The translations under genes and the position numbers were made by a program. DNA of 64,000 nucleotides, from NCBI GenBank assembly GCA_009741485.1, contig CM019236.1, positions 60,206,748 through 60,270,747 of the forward strand. The letters are read 5' to 3'. This DNA is from Malurus cyaneus samueli (Eukaryota > Chordata > Aves > Passeriformes > Maluridae). The first letter of the stretch is position 1. Each line of letters begins with the position of its first letter. The notes beneath the pieces were generated by a model that saw nothing but the letters and a program-made list of their open reading frames with translations, was not told the origin of the DNA and did not search any database. This document shows positions 11,501 through 24,699 of this stretch, in pieces.

Positions 11501-13432
11501 GAATTCCTTTTAGGAAAAAAAAAAAAACCAAAACCCAAAGCTACAAATCACCCCACAGACACAGAAAGCTTCCAGATTCCTGATAATCTCTGTACCTCCT
11601 AAATGGAGATAAACCTCAAGAGAGCTCAAAGCCAAGAATACAGCTTGTAACTTACCCAGCTGTGTCTTTTTGTTTGTCTGTGCACACAAACATAATTAAA
11701 GCTGGCCAAAAGTTCCACTGAATCCCTTGTAAGGTGGCCCACACAAAATGGCCTTGATAATCTCCCTGTATTTCATTTTCATTGTTTCATTTCATTGTGT
11801 AGATGAGATGATGTTTGCTTATGTCTTGCAAAATGTATCCAATGTCTGACTTAGTACTTTTTCAATGACTGTAGAAGAAGGCCACAGAATTAATTTTAAC
11901 TTTTGAAATTTCTGAAACGTATTTTGATGACATTAGGCTTTGCAAATTAACTAAGCACTGAAAAGACATTAAAAATCTGGAACACCTGAGGTACTGAGAT
12001 TTAAAAGCCTATTATAAAACTAAGCTATGATGACTGGATTTTTAACTTATTAATAATTATTATCCTATTAAAACACATTATTATCAACACTAAACAATGG
12101 CATAATGCTACCTACAATTAAACAGTACCACTGTAAACTCTTTTTTGAACTCTTGACAATGTCAAGTTTCTGCTGGAGGGTCAAATGCCTTCATGCAAGT
12201 GTTCTACAGGGAAAAATACTGTCAGTGTATATCTAAATTTTCGAAATTAAAGCTACTGTTAATGTATGCTGCAGGGAAAATAAACTAACTACAAAAGTAT
12301 GCAGCTTGAGTGCTATGTCATGTCAGAAGTACATGGTAGGTGTTCGGAAACCCAACACGATTGGTTTCTTTCACCATTATGGAAGTTGCTTCTTTGTAAT
12401 TCAAAATGAATGCCAGACAATAATCATTGTTACAGCAGTGACAAGAATGTCACTCAATTGTGAGCTAAATATAAGTTCTCTTAGTTGTCACGTTTTCATG
12501 CTTATAATCTAATCTCCGTGGGCAATTTTCACTGTTTCAAACAAGTAAATGGCCAGACAGTATAGCTCAGTAAGAAGGTACTTGGTACTGAAAATATACA
12601 TGTAATATACAATATACATATACATGTAAGTAGGTGTTAATTATCAATGTACAAAGATTATTTCAGCAATTTTTATCCCAGAGAATTAATTTGAACCACC
12701 AATATTCTCAGTCATGGCCAAAGAAAATCTTCTGTGCTTTACACAGCACATGCATATAATACACCTGGTTTTACAAGGCACTGTCCTCTTCTTTCAGTGA
12801 CTTTTACCATTTACTATAAACAATGCTATTTTGGGAGAATCGGGACAGGATTTAAAAATAGGATTTGTAGATAAAACTGTTTTAATCCCCAGAAATCAAG
12901 TTCTTTTTATTCTCACCCCAGGAGGAAGAATTGGTAAATAAAACAAACAGCTTCTGCTTTCTAGATGGGAAGATAAAACAAATACATCAGAAATTTAACC
13001 CTTTACAATTTGCAATTTTCCCCATGATGTTGCATCCCTATACATGACTTCTGATGGACAGACCACAATGTATTTACTGTTTAGGCAAAACATGGGAAAG
13101 GATCTTACATGATATTCCTTCAGATCTCAACCTAATAATTTACTTCTTGACAAATTCTGGTGTACTGTTCTTACATGAGTTCCCATTTGTTTCCAGACTA
13201 GTAGTGCATTAACCTTCTCTCTCGCTGAACATCAGTGGCTTCCTAAAATGAGTTCACATTTTGAATGCATTTCTCTGGCACATTTCTAGGAATATTAAGA
13301 GCCTAATGACCAACCTAACATGAATAAAACCTAATTTTCTCTCTTAAAAAAATCACAAGTAATGCTGAACCATATGTCAAATGCTGCAATGCTTTTTGTT
13401 GCTGGCACAATTAGAATTTAAATGTGACAACA
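11501..13432. other. Unique AT-rich spacer, no gene seen
   Basis: This sequence between the ERV 5' flank and the N gap holds no recognisable exon, repeat or RNA gene. It is single-copy within the window. Confidence 0.6.
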
Positions 13433-13457
13433 NNNNNNNNNNNNNNNNNNNNNNNNN
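13433..13457. other. Assembly gap, 25 N
   Basis: Exactly 25 undetermined bases lie at the junction between the unique spacer and the right repeat arm. The fixed small size suggests a placeholder rather than a measured gap. Confidence 1.
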
Positions 13458-16140
13458 GGGCAATGCCAACGGAAAAGGAAATACAGAACAAACTGGCACC
13501 AAGAACATAACCCAAGACATGTGACCTGGAAGAAGACTGATTTTGAAGTGGTGTCTGAACAGCAAGCTTTGAACAAGACAAATGAGAATGTTTATACAGT
13601 AGCTCTGGAGAAAGTCGGAAGAGGAAAGGGTATGAAAAATTTGTTCTACACTGCAGTCAGGAAAAATGGTCCTTTCTGAAGTCTCTACAAGAAGTACCTG
13701 AGGAGATGAGATGAACCAGGAGTTCTGGAGCTAGGGATACAAAGGACCTAAGGCCTGCTGCAACCCAAGAAAAAACAAAATCCTGGTGACTTATGAAGAG
13801 GTTCAAGCTGCTTCAGAAGTGATGGCACCAAAGCACAGCTCCTCCAGCACCACAACGCCCAGTGCTGGGCTGGATGTTGACAGGAAAAGTCTCTGCACAC
13901 ATTATGCCATTGATGCTGTATGGAGTAACTGGATCCCTTGAATCATGTGGAAGCTTGAACAGGAAAACCCCAGCAGCCAGGGATTGTGGAAGTCATCATG
14001 AATCAGCCTGAAGGCTGGAACTGTGAGTTACCATCAGAAGAAGAAGGTTACCATTGGAGGTTAGGATTTCTCTCGTTCTCCTTCTGGGAATTTCCATTTT
14101 CCGGTGCCAACATAAGGTTAAGTTATCATCCTAGTGACTGACTGCTTAAAAAAGGCCAAAGAAGCTGCCAACCCATGGGAAGGAGGACTCCTTGGAGGCA
14201 ACCCCCTTCTATTGGAAGTTTTATCTCTGTGGCGGCTGAGTTCCCATGAGAATTTGCTGTAGGAGAGAGTCACTGCTGCTGATGCACTCACTGGGAATCA
14301 CTGATTCCAGTGCATTGGTTGAGTTGATACAGCTCATCTACACCACAGGAATCCGTCTCTTTGCCAGGCTTGCGCCCAAGGTTCTGTACAACTCCTCTTG
14401 CTATCCAAGGAGCACCAGGATTGGCTTCCTGTGAGTGTAAGGAACCTTTTCTCCATCCATTCCTGCCTCCTGGGTTCACCACTGACTTGGATGGGAAGAG
14501 CTGAAACAGCTGAGAACCGGTGCACAGCGCCCCCTGCCCGCCCGGGGAATCATCGCACCCGCCCCGCCCGGCTGAGAGCCACCCACGCCCCTGCCGGCCT
14601 GTGACTGAACTGCACAAATGTAACTGCACCACAGGGGATGCATGTGGCAGCCCAGAGAAGGCTGTCATGGGTTGTGGTTTGGTTGGTTGTTGCTATCACT
14701 GTTATTTGTTTGCCTTGTTATACACACTAATAAAAACTTTATTACCTTTTCCCATGTCCTTGCCTGAAGCCTATGATTCAAAGTTATAATGATTCAGAGG
14801 AAACATATGCACTATCCAGAGAGGTCTCTGCTCCATTGCAAATACCTGTCTTTCAAACCAAAAGACAGTACCTGCTAATGAGCCCATCCATAATCAGCTA
14901 CCAGAAAATGAAAAGCAATATGCGTCTTCCTGATGGTTCTGCTGTATGGGTTGGGCACACTGAAAAGAAAGCCTGTATGGAGTTCTACACAGTGAATCAC
15001 AGAAGTCAAGGAGGGACAAGGCAGATCAAGTCAGGTTGCAGAGCTGAAAGCCATCCAGCTGGCTTTAGATGTCACGAACGAGAGCAATGTCCATTGCTCT
15101 ACCTATACATGAGCTGTGGATGGCAGCAAATGCTGTGGGATGGCTTGGGCCATGGAAAAGAACCCATCTGGGCTGCTGAGTTGTGATGAGGCAAGAAAGT
15201 TGCCGCCAAACATCATGTAGATGCACATGTACCCAGGAGCTGGGCTACTGAAAACATCACAACAATGGACAGGTGGATGGGCTGCCAAGATTTAAGTGTC
15301 TCAGGTGTATATGGACAGGCAATGTGAAGGTGAATTATTTATGGCTGGTGCGCCCACAATGTCAAGTTATCGGGGAAGAGATGCAACAACAACAGATGGG
15401 CTCATGACTGACCTAAGCATGGGATACATTTAACAATAGTCACTATATCCCAGGGTGATCCGTAACTGTGAAATGTGGTGTGATCAAGCAGGACAAGCAG
15501 GGAAAGCCCCTGTGGTACGTGGATGGTCAAAATATAACATGAGAAGTTTGGCAGGTTAATTACATCACACTCCCACCAACCCGCTAAAGCAGGCCCTGTG
15601 TGCTGACAGTGGTGTAAAGAACCACTGGATGGCTGCAGAATGTACCCTGTTGGCCACCCCAGAGCCTGGAACACCATCTTGGGCCATGAAAACAAGTTTG
15701 TGGCATAGATGGCACTGAAAGACTAAGTTGTACAACGGGACTAATTTCATATAGCCTCTTGGACACCTGGGCCAGAGAGCACAGTATCAAAGTGGGTCTC
15801 ACATTCCCTGCATGCAAAGCCTCTGGGAAAAAGGAAACAGTAAATGGACTGTTAACACTTTGAAATCAGTGATGGAAGGAACAAACACTGGGATCTATAT
15901 TAATTTGAAATTGACCCTGGTTAGTTAATACTAGAAGCTCCACCAGTCTAGCTGACCCTGCCCAATCAAAATCCCCACATACCACACAAAGCACAGAGTT
16001 ACCATGGCACATACGAGGAATCTGTCAGGGATGATAGTTTGGTTAGTCCTGCCTCCCACAAAGGAAACCATAGTGGGACTGCTTTGTTTAAGGACCTGAG
16101 TGCACTTGGTGGATAATGAGATGGATGGGAAACATGACAC
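13458..16140 (+). pseudogene. ERV pol remnant, right copy (RT end, RNase H, integrase)
   Basis: This is the inverted counterpart of about 5280-8067. It starts inside the deleted reverse transcriptase at the N gap, runs through the nested LTR-like segment (about 14130-14740), RNase H (about 14800-15280) and integrase (about 15280-16130), and lacks protease and gag. The integrase YNGTNF substitution is shared with the left arm, so the decay predates the duplication. Added small indels break the frames further. Confidence 0.8.
14524..14540 (-). promoter_or_regulatory. CTCF-like motif, right copy
   Basis: The minus strand reads CGGGCAGGGGGCGCTGT, one base away from the left-arm copy within the core. 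With the left copy on the plus strand, the pair would be convergent across the spacer if both arms are real. Confidence 0.4.
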
Positions 16141-16175
16141 AATACCTCAAGGAGAGGTGCAACTCTCTAAATACT

Positions 16176-16830
16176 TTTTGTGACATCGCTTCACTGTAAA
16201 TTCTGCTACAACAAAAAACTGCCTGCAATGTTCATTACAACTTGTATCCTGGTTCCAGCCACGACAAGCATTTTTTGCAGCAGTGAGACAAGACATTGCT
16301 AGGACGTGAATATTCTATACACCTTGTCAATTTCACCACAGGGAAGTGCTCACTTCAGAGCAAGGGGAGCAGCTCCATGATGAAACCACGCATGTAAAAT
16401 AATTCTCGCTTTTGTTTTGCTCTTGCTATTATATTGTTCCTGCTTATGTTTCATTCTTATCTCATTGCTGTTACCCAGGAAATTGCTCTTATCTCAACCC
16501 ATGCTTTACTTTTTTGTCCCAACTGTCCTCTCCATCCATCATAGGGGGAGGAGGAGAGGAGGGGGAAAAGGAGCAGCACATGATTTGAATGCCTCAGTGG
16601 AGGACTGATAAGGGGAGTAAAGTCCCAAACCACCAAAATGGGGCATAATTTGCAGAGAAATAGCATATCAAAGGAGATCACCAAAATGGGATTTACCACC
16701 TTCAAAATGTGGATAGAGAGATATTTCAGTCAGATGCTTTCACTCTCGGAACAGAGAGTTAGAAAAAGTTTAGTGAGCCTTTTGCTACCTCCACGGAAGT
16801 TACTCTTATTTGACATATACATGAGGCACC
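16176..16830 (+). mobile_element. Presumed 3' LTR of the ERV, right copy
   Basis: Inverted counterpart of 4592-5256, with the same landmarks (GCTCTTATCTCAACCCATG, the G/A-rich tract, and the pyrimidine-rich end). Confidence 0.45.
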
Positions 16831-19800
16831 AAAATTCAATTCACACATGCTCTAAAGACACCTGCGAGTATTAGGCATCTCATCTCTGAACAGAATAACC
16901 TCTTCAACAGTCAAACCAAGCAGGGAAATGCTCATGAATCCAACTACACATTACATCATTACAAATTTACTTGGTTGACTCAGTAAAATGAAATATTTCT
17001 AACACTAAATAACCAACAGCAAATACATTATAAGAAGTCAAGGCACACATGCAATTTTGCTTAATCCATGGTGTGAAGCATGTACTTATTATATTGAAGT
17101 GTTTCTAGCCAGAGAAAATCTGGAATATTCAATGATAAACTGCAAAGAACTGAAACTAAGAGTGTAAGGATTTCTACTAATCATCTGCACATGTATTTGA
17201 AACTTGATCCTGCAGCACTTATTCACAGATCAGACCTATTGAGTTTATTCACATGAGCTTTGCTGCAAGATTGGACTTAAGTACTATCAGGTGCACGTCA
17301 GCCTATCATCAGATTTTGGGTTATTCATTCAAGAAGCTACCTTTCAAATGCAGACTATTAATGCTTCCTTCTTCATTAACTTACATGTCCTCTTCTGCTG
17401 CTCTATGCTTTCCTTTGTGCTTGTAAATAGCCTCTCAGTCATCAAAACAAATACTGATCTTTGCAACAAGGAGGAAATTAGTAGCAGGTGAACGCTTATT
17501 TTAAATCATATTGAGACCATGCTGTTTTTTTAACTTAATGGAGATCTGGGAAAAAAATTCCCATTTTACTACTTTGCCATCTTAATTATTGGATTGTCAA
17601 TGTTGTAATTATCCCTTCACATCCTCAAGTATTGACCTTGATGGTAATGTAGTTTATGATGAGCTGGACCTAGCTTTAGAACATACTTTAAAGCAGTTTA
17701 CTTAGTGGTACAGACTTCTCTGAGGCCATAAAATTAATGTATCTTATCATAAAATAAAATGTACAAGGAATTTCTAATTTGATTTGTTCTATTTCTTTGC
17801 TTTAACATGTCGTTCTACATAAATACAAAATATTGTACTGCGGTAACTGCAAAAACCCCATCATAATTCTTCTGCTACCGCTCATAGACTTCTGCAGGTC
17901 AGATAGGTTGCAATTACAAGATATGGGCACAAACTTGAATAGGATCACAGCAGAGCATTTATGTCATGGTCCACATTATAATCTACATGTTTACAAATCC
18001 CTTTGAATTTTGCAAGACATTGCTAGAGAAGCAAACTGTCAGTAAAGGCAAAAGTCTCCTTCATTAGTGATGACACTCTAAAAAATATTAATGTCAGAGT
18101 TCAATGGCCTCTAAGTATGACAATTATAAATGCCTTTGGGCTGTAAGAGACACCGCATAGCGACAGACAGTACTACCTTCTGATGCTAGGGATACTCCGG
18201 ATACACGACTTGGAAGGAGAAAGTAAAGATACACTTTTTCAACAAAATCTCATTATCACACAACCCTCTGACTGGCAAATCAAAAGGTGAAGCCCCAGCA
18301 ACAGATACTAGTTGTATTCTTATAATCTCAGCTAATTTCAGTGTAATGATGAGGCAGGGGTTGAAGCTGACTGTTGGGAATTCCAGTAGTCATAATATCA
18401 ACAAAAGTGCAGTACAAATAATAAGCACACATTACTTATAATGCAAGGAGAACATATGTCATGTGACTTTAATCTGGAGTTTAACCTTGAATCTAAATTT
18501 CTACAGCTCAAAGCTTAGAAAAAATTTTAAATTAAACCTTGAACTGGAACGGTATTCTGCAACAACTGAACAGTTGTCTCAAAATTGTTCTCAATCAATA
18601 CTTCAAACTTGCCAATGGACTAATCGCCAGTTGAAGCAGCTGCAACACATGTTCTAATGCACTTCTGTTGCCATTTAATTTTTAAAAAGCAAATGGAGAG
18701 GCTCTACAAAATTCAATGCACAAAGCAATGACTGAACCAGAACACAAAATTATGAACGGTTCACTAAATTGTCTATTAATAAACAAATCAAAAAGGCTGC
18801 AAAAAAACTGTGTGCCTGAAATAGATCAGTGAATGAAGAACAAAGAGATGAAGGAGCAGAGACACTGACAAACCATATTAATTCTTGAAGAATCAATTTC
18901 CATACAATCAGAAAAATGGCAGAATGTCACAGACAATGTATTCACAACTTTTATCACAGAAAAAATAATGGATAATCAAATTGAAATTTATCAATGCTCA
19001 GGAAAGAGAGGATGATGCTGGTAACATAAGACAAGGGGGTACACTCACTTCTTAAAATCAGTAAAACACAATAAAAGCAGCCCACAACAGATGTATGTAT
19101 GTACAGTAAAAAAAGTCTTGTGGCAGGATGTATATATCTTCAAAAAATAGAAAACCAGCATGCAATGACTGAGCTAACAATGAAAACACTGAACACATGA
19201 AACACTTTAGTCAATGATACAAATCCAGCCACTTCATCATCTCACTGTATGACCAACTATATAATTGAACCATAAATGCACATTAAAGAACTCCGACAGC
19301 CAAGAACAATGTTTCAAAGCAAAGGCCTAAGGCCAGACTTTACTGACACAATTTTAAAATCATTTGAGCCACTGCCTTCTTAAGTCGTCATAGTTTGCTA
19401 AACACATCTTCACCTTACACCATAGAACAGCTAATCAGAGGGTGATACTCCGCTCCTGTACCATTCAACATCTGCATCAGTGCTCCACTAACCTATGGCA
19501 CAAACCGAGATTTTATCTATGTGAATAATGCCAAGATGAGCATCTCCAGTGTTACCAGATAACTAGGCCGAAACAGACAATGGAACATTAAAAATCTGTA
19601 ACTTGTTAGAACAACTATGTAGCACCTTGCACCTAGCAGAAATAGAACTGACACATGAGCTTTTTCCTCTAAAAACACAAAACAGGCAGACAAGTCTCTC
19701 TGTCAGATACCTGACCTAAGCCTTCCTTGCTTTACCCACCAACATAAACATCATGCATTCAAAGATCACCCAAACTTGAACATGGAGAACCATAACTAAG

Positions 19801-20319
19801 CACAAATACACAACACAGATCACAGGTATCAGGTATCTACTCCCAGAACAGACACACTTCCTGGTTGACCAAAAACACAAGAACTCATTCATCTACTGTA
19901 GGTTGAGCTATGCTCACACACATTCAGATACACAGAAGTGAAATTTGCTTGTATTTATGAACTGCATAGGAGATGTCATGGCACAGGAACCCACATGGAG
20001 ACATGGTGATCTTCAGAGTCATGTTTGTCCAACTCACTAATTTGGAAAATCTGAGTTTTGAACATTTACAACAATCTGAGTATTTGATCAATTTACAGTT
20101 TATCTGTACACACACGGCCGTAAACAGAAGAAGAAATGTGTATCAGGACAATGCTGACATAGCAACAGAACAATCAATTTTTTGGAAAATATACAAAATG
20201 AAAAATGTGAGAAGCATTGCAGTAGCCCCACCCACTCTCTATGCCCTAGCTCTTACAGGAATAAGGAGAAAGCACAAAGCAAGCTTCCAATCCCACTATA
20301 GTTTGGAAGGACAAACAGC

Positions 20320-20812
20320 TGTGCAGCTCCGAACATTCAGCAGAGTGCCCAGGCTGACATACAAATGAAACAAAGAGGTGAACAAGCAAACACAGAGGAT
20401 CCCAGGAGCTGGAGCAGCTCTCCTATGACAACAGGCTGAGAGAGTTTGGGGCTGTTCAGCTGGAGAAGAGAAGGCTCCTGAGAGACAATATAGCACCTCC
20501 CAGTGAAAGAGCTACAAGAGACTGGAGAGCGGACTTCTGACAAGAACATGGAAGGATAGACAAAGGCAATTGCTTCAAACCCAGAGTAAGGAATAATTCT
20601 TGACTGTGAGATGAATGAGCACTGGCATGAGTTTGCACAGAGAAGCTGGGGATGCCTCATACCTGTAACCTTCAAGGTCAGGGCTTCAAGTAACCTCATG
20701 TAGTAGAGGGGATCCCTGCCCCTGGCAGGGGGTTGGAACTAGGTGACCTTTAAGGTCCCTTCCAATCCAAACCCTAGGGTTCTAGGATATCCTATATTCT
20801 GGATACTATGCA
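20320..20812 (+). mobile_element. CR1 LINE 3' portion, right copy
   Basis: This is the inverted counterpart of the element at 528-1060. It reads GGCTGTTCAGCTGGAGAAGA, GGATCCCTGCCCCTGGCAGG and GGTTGGAACTAGGTGACCTT, with the tail TTCTAGGATATCC. It is shorter than the left copy because of many small deletions. Confidence 0.9.
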
Positions 20813-21314
20813 CAAGGCACTTGGCACTATGCAAAACAAGTGCTTCCTGCCGATGGCTTACATCTGCTGCTGAGTAAAGAAGTGAATTGATTCTTCTTTT
20901 TGCTTGCGTGCACAGCTTGTGCACACAGCTTTTACTTTATCTACTAAACTGTACTCAGTTTGGTAAATTTTTTCACTTTTACCTCTGATTTTCCCTATCC
21001 CCAGTGAAGAGTGAACAAGTAGTTGTGGGGTCTGAATTGCCTAGGAAACACCAGCAAAATCCAAATATGTAATATACAACAAATTTAATCAATTATAATC
21101 AGATTTCTACTTTATCTAATGGCTCCTGGTATTTCCAGTAATATGAGAAAATCAACCAGTGTCATTTATCCTCAGCTAAAAAGTAAAAATGAACACGCTT
21201 TGTATCTGAGGTGACTAAGTTTAAAGAATGTACCGCACTGTAGCACCGTATAAAATTCAGACTTATGCAGGTAGATGACATTTTATTTTGAGATATATCA
21301 GAAGTCAAATAGTA

Positions 21315-24158
21315 GTCTAAATCACACCCTAAGCGAATATAGAAACACAGAAGAATTACCGTTAGAAGCATTACATGCAATAAATCCTGAATACCTTCTA
21401 TTAAATGACTGAAGCCCTCACTAAAACGCTATTAACATGTGCGAAAATATCACTTTGACAGGGAAACAGAACAAAACCCATAGCACATCAACACATACAC
21501 TACATACACACAAATTACGTACCTCTCCAAGAGCTTCATAGCGCTTTTGGTTCATCTATGCAAATCTTCACGATAATAAAAACAAATGGCTCCCCAGTTT
21601 TAACGTGCCTTAATTGTCCTTCTGTAGAAGAAACAAAAACATTACAGTTAATAACTTCTTTATTAAAGACACATTTAATTGCTGAAAATTTTAAAAGAAG
21701 TTACATCTAAAACTGAGCCATTGTGTATCCTCCTCGTTTTGATTATAGGCTTTTCACCAGAAAACAACTTAGCGTAACAAAATGCATTCTCCTTTTACAG
21801 CATATACCACTAGATAAAGCTAAAGAGAAATTTGTCATTGAAATGAATGCAGATATCAAATGCCAACTACTTGAACAGGACATATTATGTCTCAACTGCT
21901 ATGAACAGTGTACTGTTAACATTAGGAGTAATATTTGATCTGCAGGTGATGGAATTGTAGTTACATAACCTCTACTTCAAATCAAACTGCATAATGAAGA
22001 AATGCAAATAAAAAAGGGTCTGGAAGCTGGAAGTCAAGGGAAACATTTATCTTCAAATCTAACAACTTTCTAATCTAATCTGAAAAAAAACCATGTCCCC
22101 ACTTAGGGTAAATATCTTAACTCCAAGGCATAATGAATCAGGCAAGAACTCAAGTTACGGTATACTGAGAAACAACAGCAGAATAAAGAGCAGATGCTTG
22201 ATCAGAGCAAAATGCCATGCTACTCCACATTCCATGATAATTTCCTATAGTTGCCTTGGTTTATATAGCCAAGTTACACATACTCAAACACTGGTGAAGA
22301 CATGGACTGTGTTGAAATGATAACAATAAACATGGCAAAAAGTAGGAAACAAGTAATCTTACCAACAATCTTTCAGCCTATCAGCCAAACACAGGTTTAA
22401 GATCTCAGAGCATCACAAAATTGCAGTATATCAGTGAAACATTAAAAGCAGGGGTCTGTGAAAGTAACTCGCTTTGAATGCTGAAATGTCTGCATGAATG
22501 AAACTAAGGTTTCTCAGCAATGTTTTCCTCTTGAATAGAAGAAAATTTTTGGTTCATGTGTTTTTAGAAACCTTGCATTTTGATCCTAATTCTTAATAAA
22601 AAATATTAAGATCTGATATCTATATGGTTATGCTTATCTGCTGATTTAATTCTTTTCAGACTGCCTACCTCAGGTACTACACCAAGGAAGTATTTCTCCA
22701 CAGTTTCCTATCCCTGTGTTGGATCAAACATCCTCCTTCTCATATTTTTCATTGTAACTTTACTTTCACCTGTTCCTTCTCAGATACTCCACTCACTCTT
22801 CAAATTTGCCATGCAACAAACTGGCTCTCTTCTCAAGTAAAAAACAACGATGTATTTTCCTTGGCTTTCTGGAACCATGCCTTTTCAGATTTAATAATCT
22901 GACAAAAACTTTGTACTTTCCCACCATAAAAAGAAGAACATGATTATGACATAGAAGTACAATGACTGAACATTTGAAGTAAATGTACAAAAGCAAATGG
23001 TGACTTTTTTGCTTTGCTGACCTGTAGCATATAAATAGGTTTTCCTCCATTCTATGGAAATACTCAGGCTGTGAGGTTTAATGGAATATTCAATAACATA
23101 ATTCATTCCCACAATACAATTTCAGCTCTTTATATCAACCACATATGAACCATTAACTCTGAAGTCAGTAAGGAAGACAGTAGACACTGTGCAGATCTAA
23201 AAATAAGGAGCTGAAAAGTGACAGAGCTGAACTCTTCCATCAAAGAAAGAGCATCACTTTCATGACACTTTAGTCTCTAAGTACCTTCCTGTGAAGCCAT
23301 CAGGGTATTAAAAAGCTAAGTGTTGCATAAATGACTATCATTTAAAGAAAGCTTCATTTTTTTTCTTTAAAAAGAGAAGATGTAAAACAGGCAGATTTAA
23401 AAACTAAAGTTCCTCTGTTCACGAACAGGCACTGCGAAGAAGTAGAATTGTAAACATTCTCATTTGTCCTACAGGTTTTAAACAATCTTGAAAGAGTCAC
23501 TTCCTGCACTCTGGTACTACTTTAGTCATAGGCTCATTTCTCACCAGGATTTTAAAATGTATGCACTAGGACTTGTAAGTACAAAGTCATTTGACACAAA
23601 GACTGAGCTAGCGGGAAGTACTTGTAGTCATCTCACAATTGCAAAATTGTCTGATGCAATGCAATCATGTCCCACACAGAAGAGACAGTCTATCATATTC
23701 CTTATCCTTCCATCAGCCAAATAGCTGTTTTTCAATTTGTATTAATGGAATACTTGGGACAAATTATTATGTGAAAACAACTTTTCCATAGCCATAAAAA
23801 TGAATCAGTAAATAAACCAATTCTTAGATTGAGTGACCAATCTTTAAATGCTACAGAAATTACTTCCAGAATTTTTTATCACACCTCTGTAACAGAAAAC
23901 AGAGGTCATAAAGTAGGCACATATAGCTTACAACATTGCATGAAATGAAGGATTTTTGTGCTGATTTTATTAAATAAAAATCAGTTCTTAAGATTTACAA
24001 GTCTATCAGCCGTGTTGGAAATTTGATTCTAACAGAAAGGTTATTATTCTAAATTCTATTGTTCTGAAATTCTAATAGGACTATGAGGTATATATCAACT
24101 TCTGTTAACCTCTCAACATTATCTTAAGTATATTCTTTACAAAGCATGTATGACTTAC
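21315..24158. other. Intergenic, AT-rich, nothing recognised
   Basis: This region lies between the right repeat arm and the exon-like element at 24159-24254, downstream of TNFAIP8. Short frames (for example 21723-21938, 22793-23050) have no supporting motif. Confidence 0.6.
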
Positions 24159-24254
24159 TTTCATTAAAAATGTACTCAAATCCTTCCAAAATCAGGAAAT
24201 TCAAGTGGTGGCTCATCTTTTTCATTAGTTCATCCAGTCTATCTAGACATAAAT
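24159..24254 (-). other. Unassigned exon-like element, 96 nt, phase 1/1
   Basis: On the minus strand a pyrimidine-rich acceptor CTTTTCCTTTTAG (AG at 24256-24255) is followed by 96 bases and a consensus GTAAGT donor (24158-24153). One frame is open across the whole element and both flanks (24124-24408). It reads LCLDRLDELMKKMSHHL and then LNFLILEGFEYIFNE, helical and amphipathic in appearance. Both boundaries are phase 1, so the exon could be included or skipped without a frameshift. I do not recognise the protein. It lies downstream of TNFAIP8 on the same strand, so it could belong to a lineage-specific gene or a lncRNA, or be chance. Confidence 0.3.
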
Positions 24255-24699
24255 CTAAAAGGAAAAGAAAAAAATACATAATGCATGCTAGTCTTTTATT
24301 TCCCTTGTAACATTGACAAAGTGTGTTTGTTAGATTTGTAGATCTCATGGCAGAAGAATATCTCATTACTAAATCACGGGACATGTTTATGATCCTTTCA
24401 AGATTCATAAGGTGACTTTTTTATTTATTATTTACATTTTGTTTGATCAAAAATGTCAAGAGACAGAGATGTCACAAAGACAGCAGTGATTTGTTTCAAA
24501 TGATCATTACCTCAATGTAGAAAATAAGTTTCTGGTATGCATTATGGTTTTAACATAAGTGGAAAAAAAAAGGCAAGAGAAGTTTGGGTGCAAATATTTT
24601 TGGTTACTTCATTAAAACAAAAGGACATCAGCAAAACAGCAAAAACACTGGCAATTAAATAAACAGCAAATTTATATGCTTCCTAACAAAAAGTCTTTG

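Larger units (their letters stand above)
13458..21314. repeat. Right arm of the large inverted repeat
   Basis: This arm starts directly after a 25-N gap and is the inverted copy of 1-8067. It is about 210 bases shorter, with single-base deletions and insertions spread along its length and relatively few substitutions. Frames that are open in the left arm (integrase, RNase H) are more broken here. Sequence from 21315 on continues towards TNFAIP8. Whether the repeat also continues depends on sequence left of the window. Confidence 0.95.
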
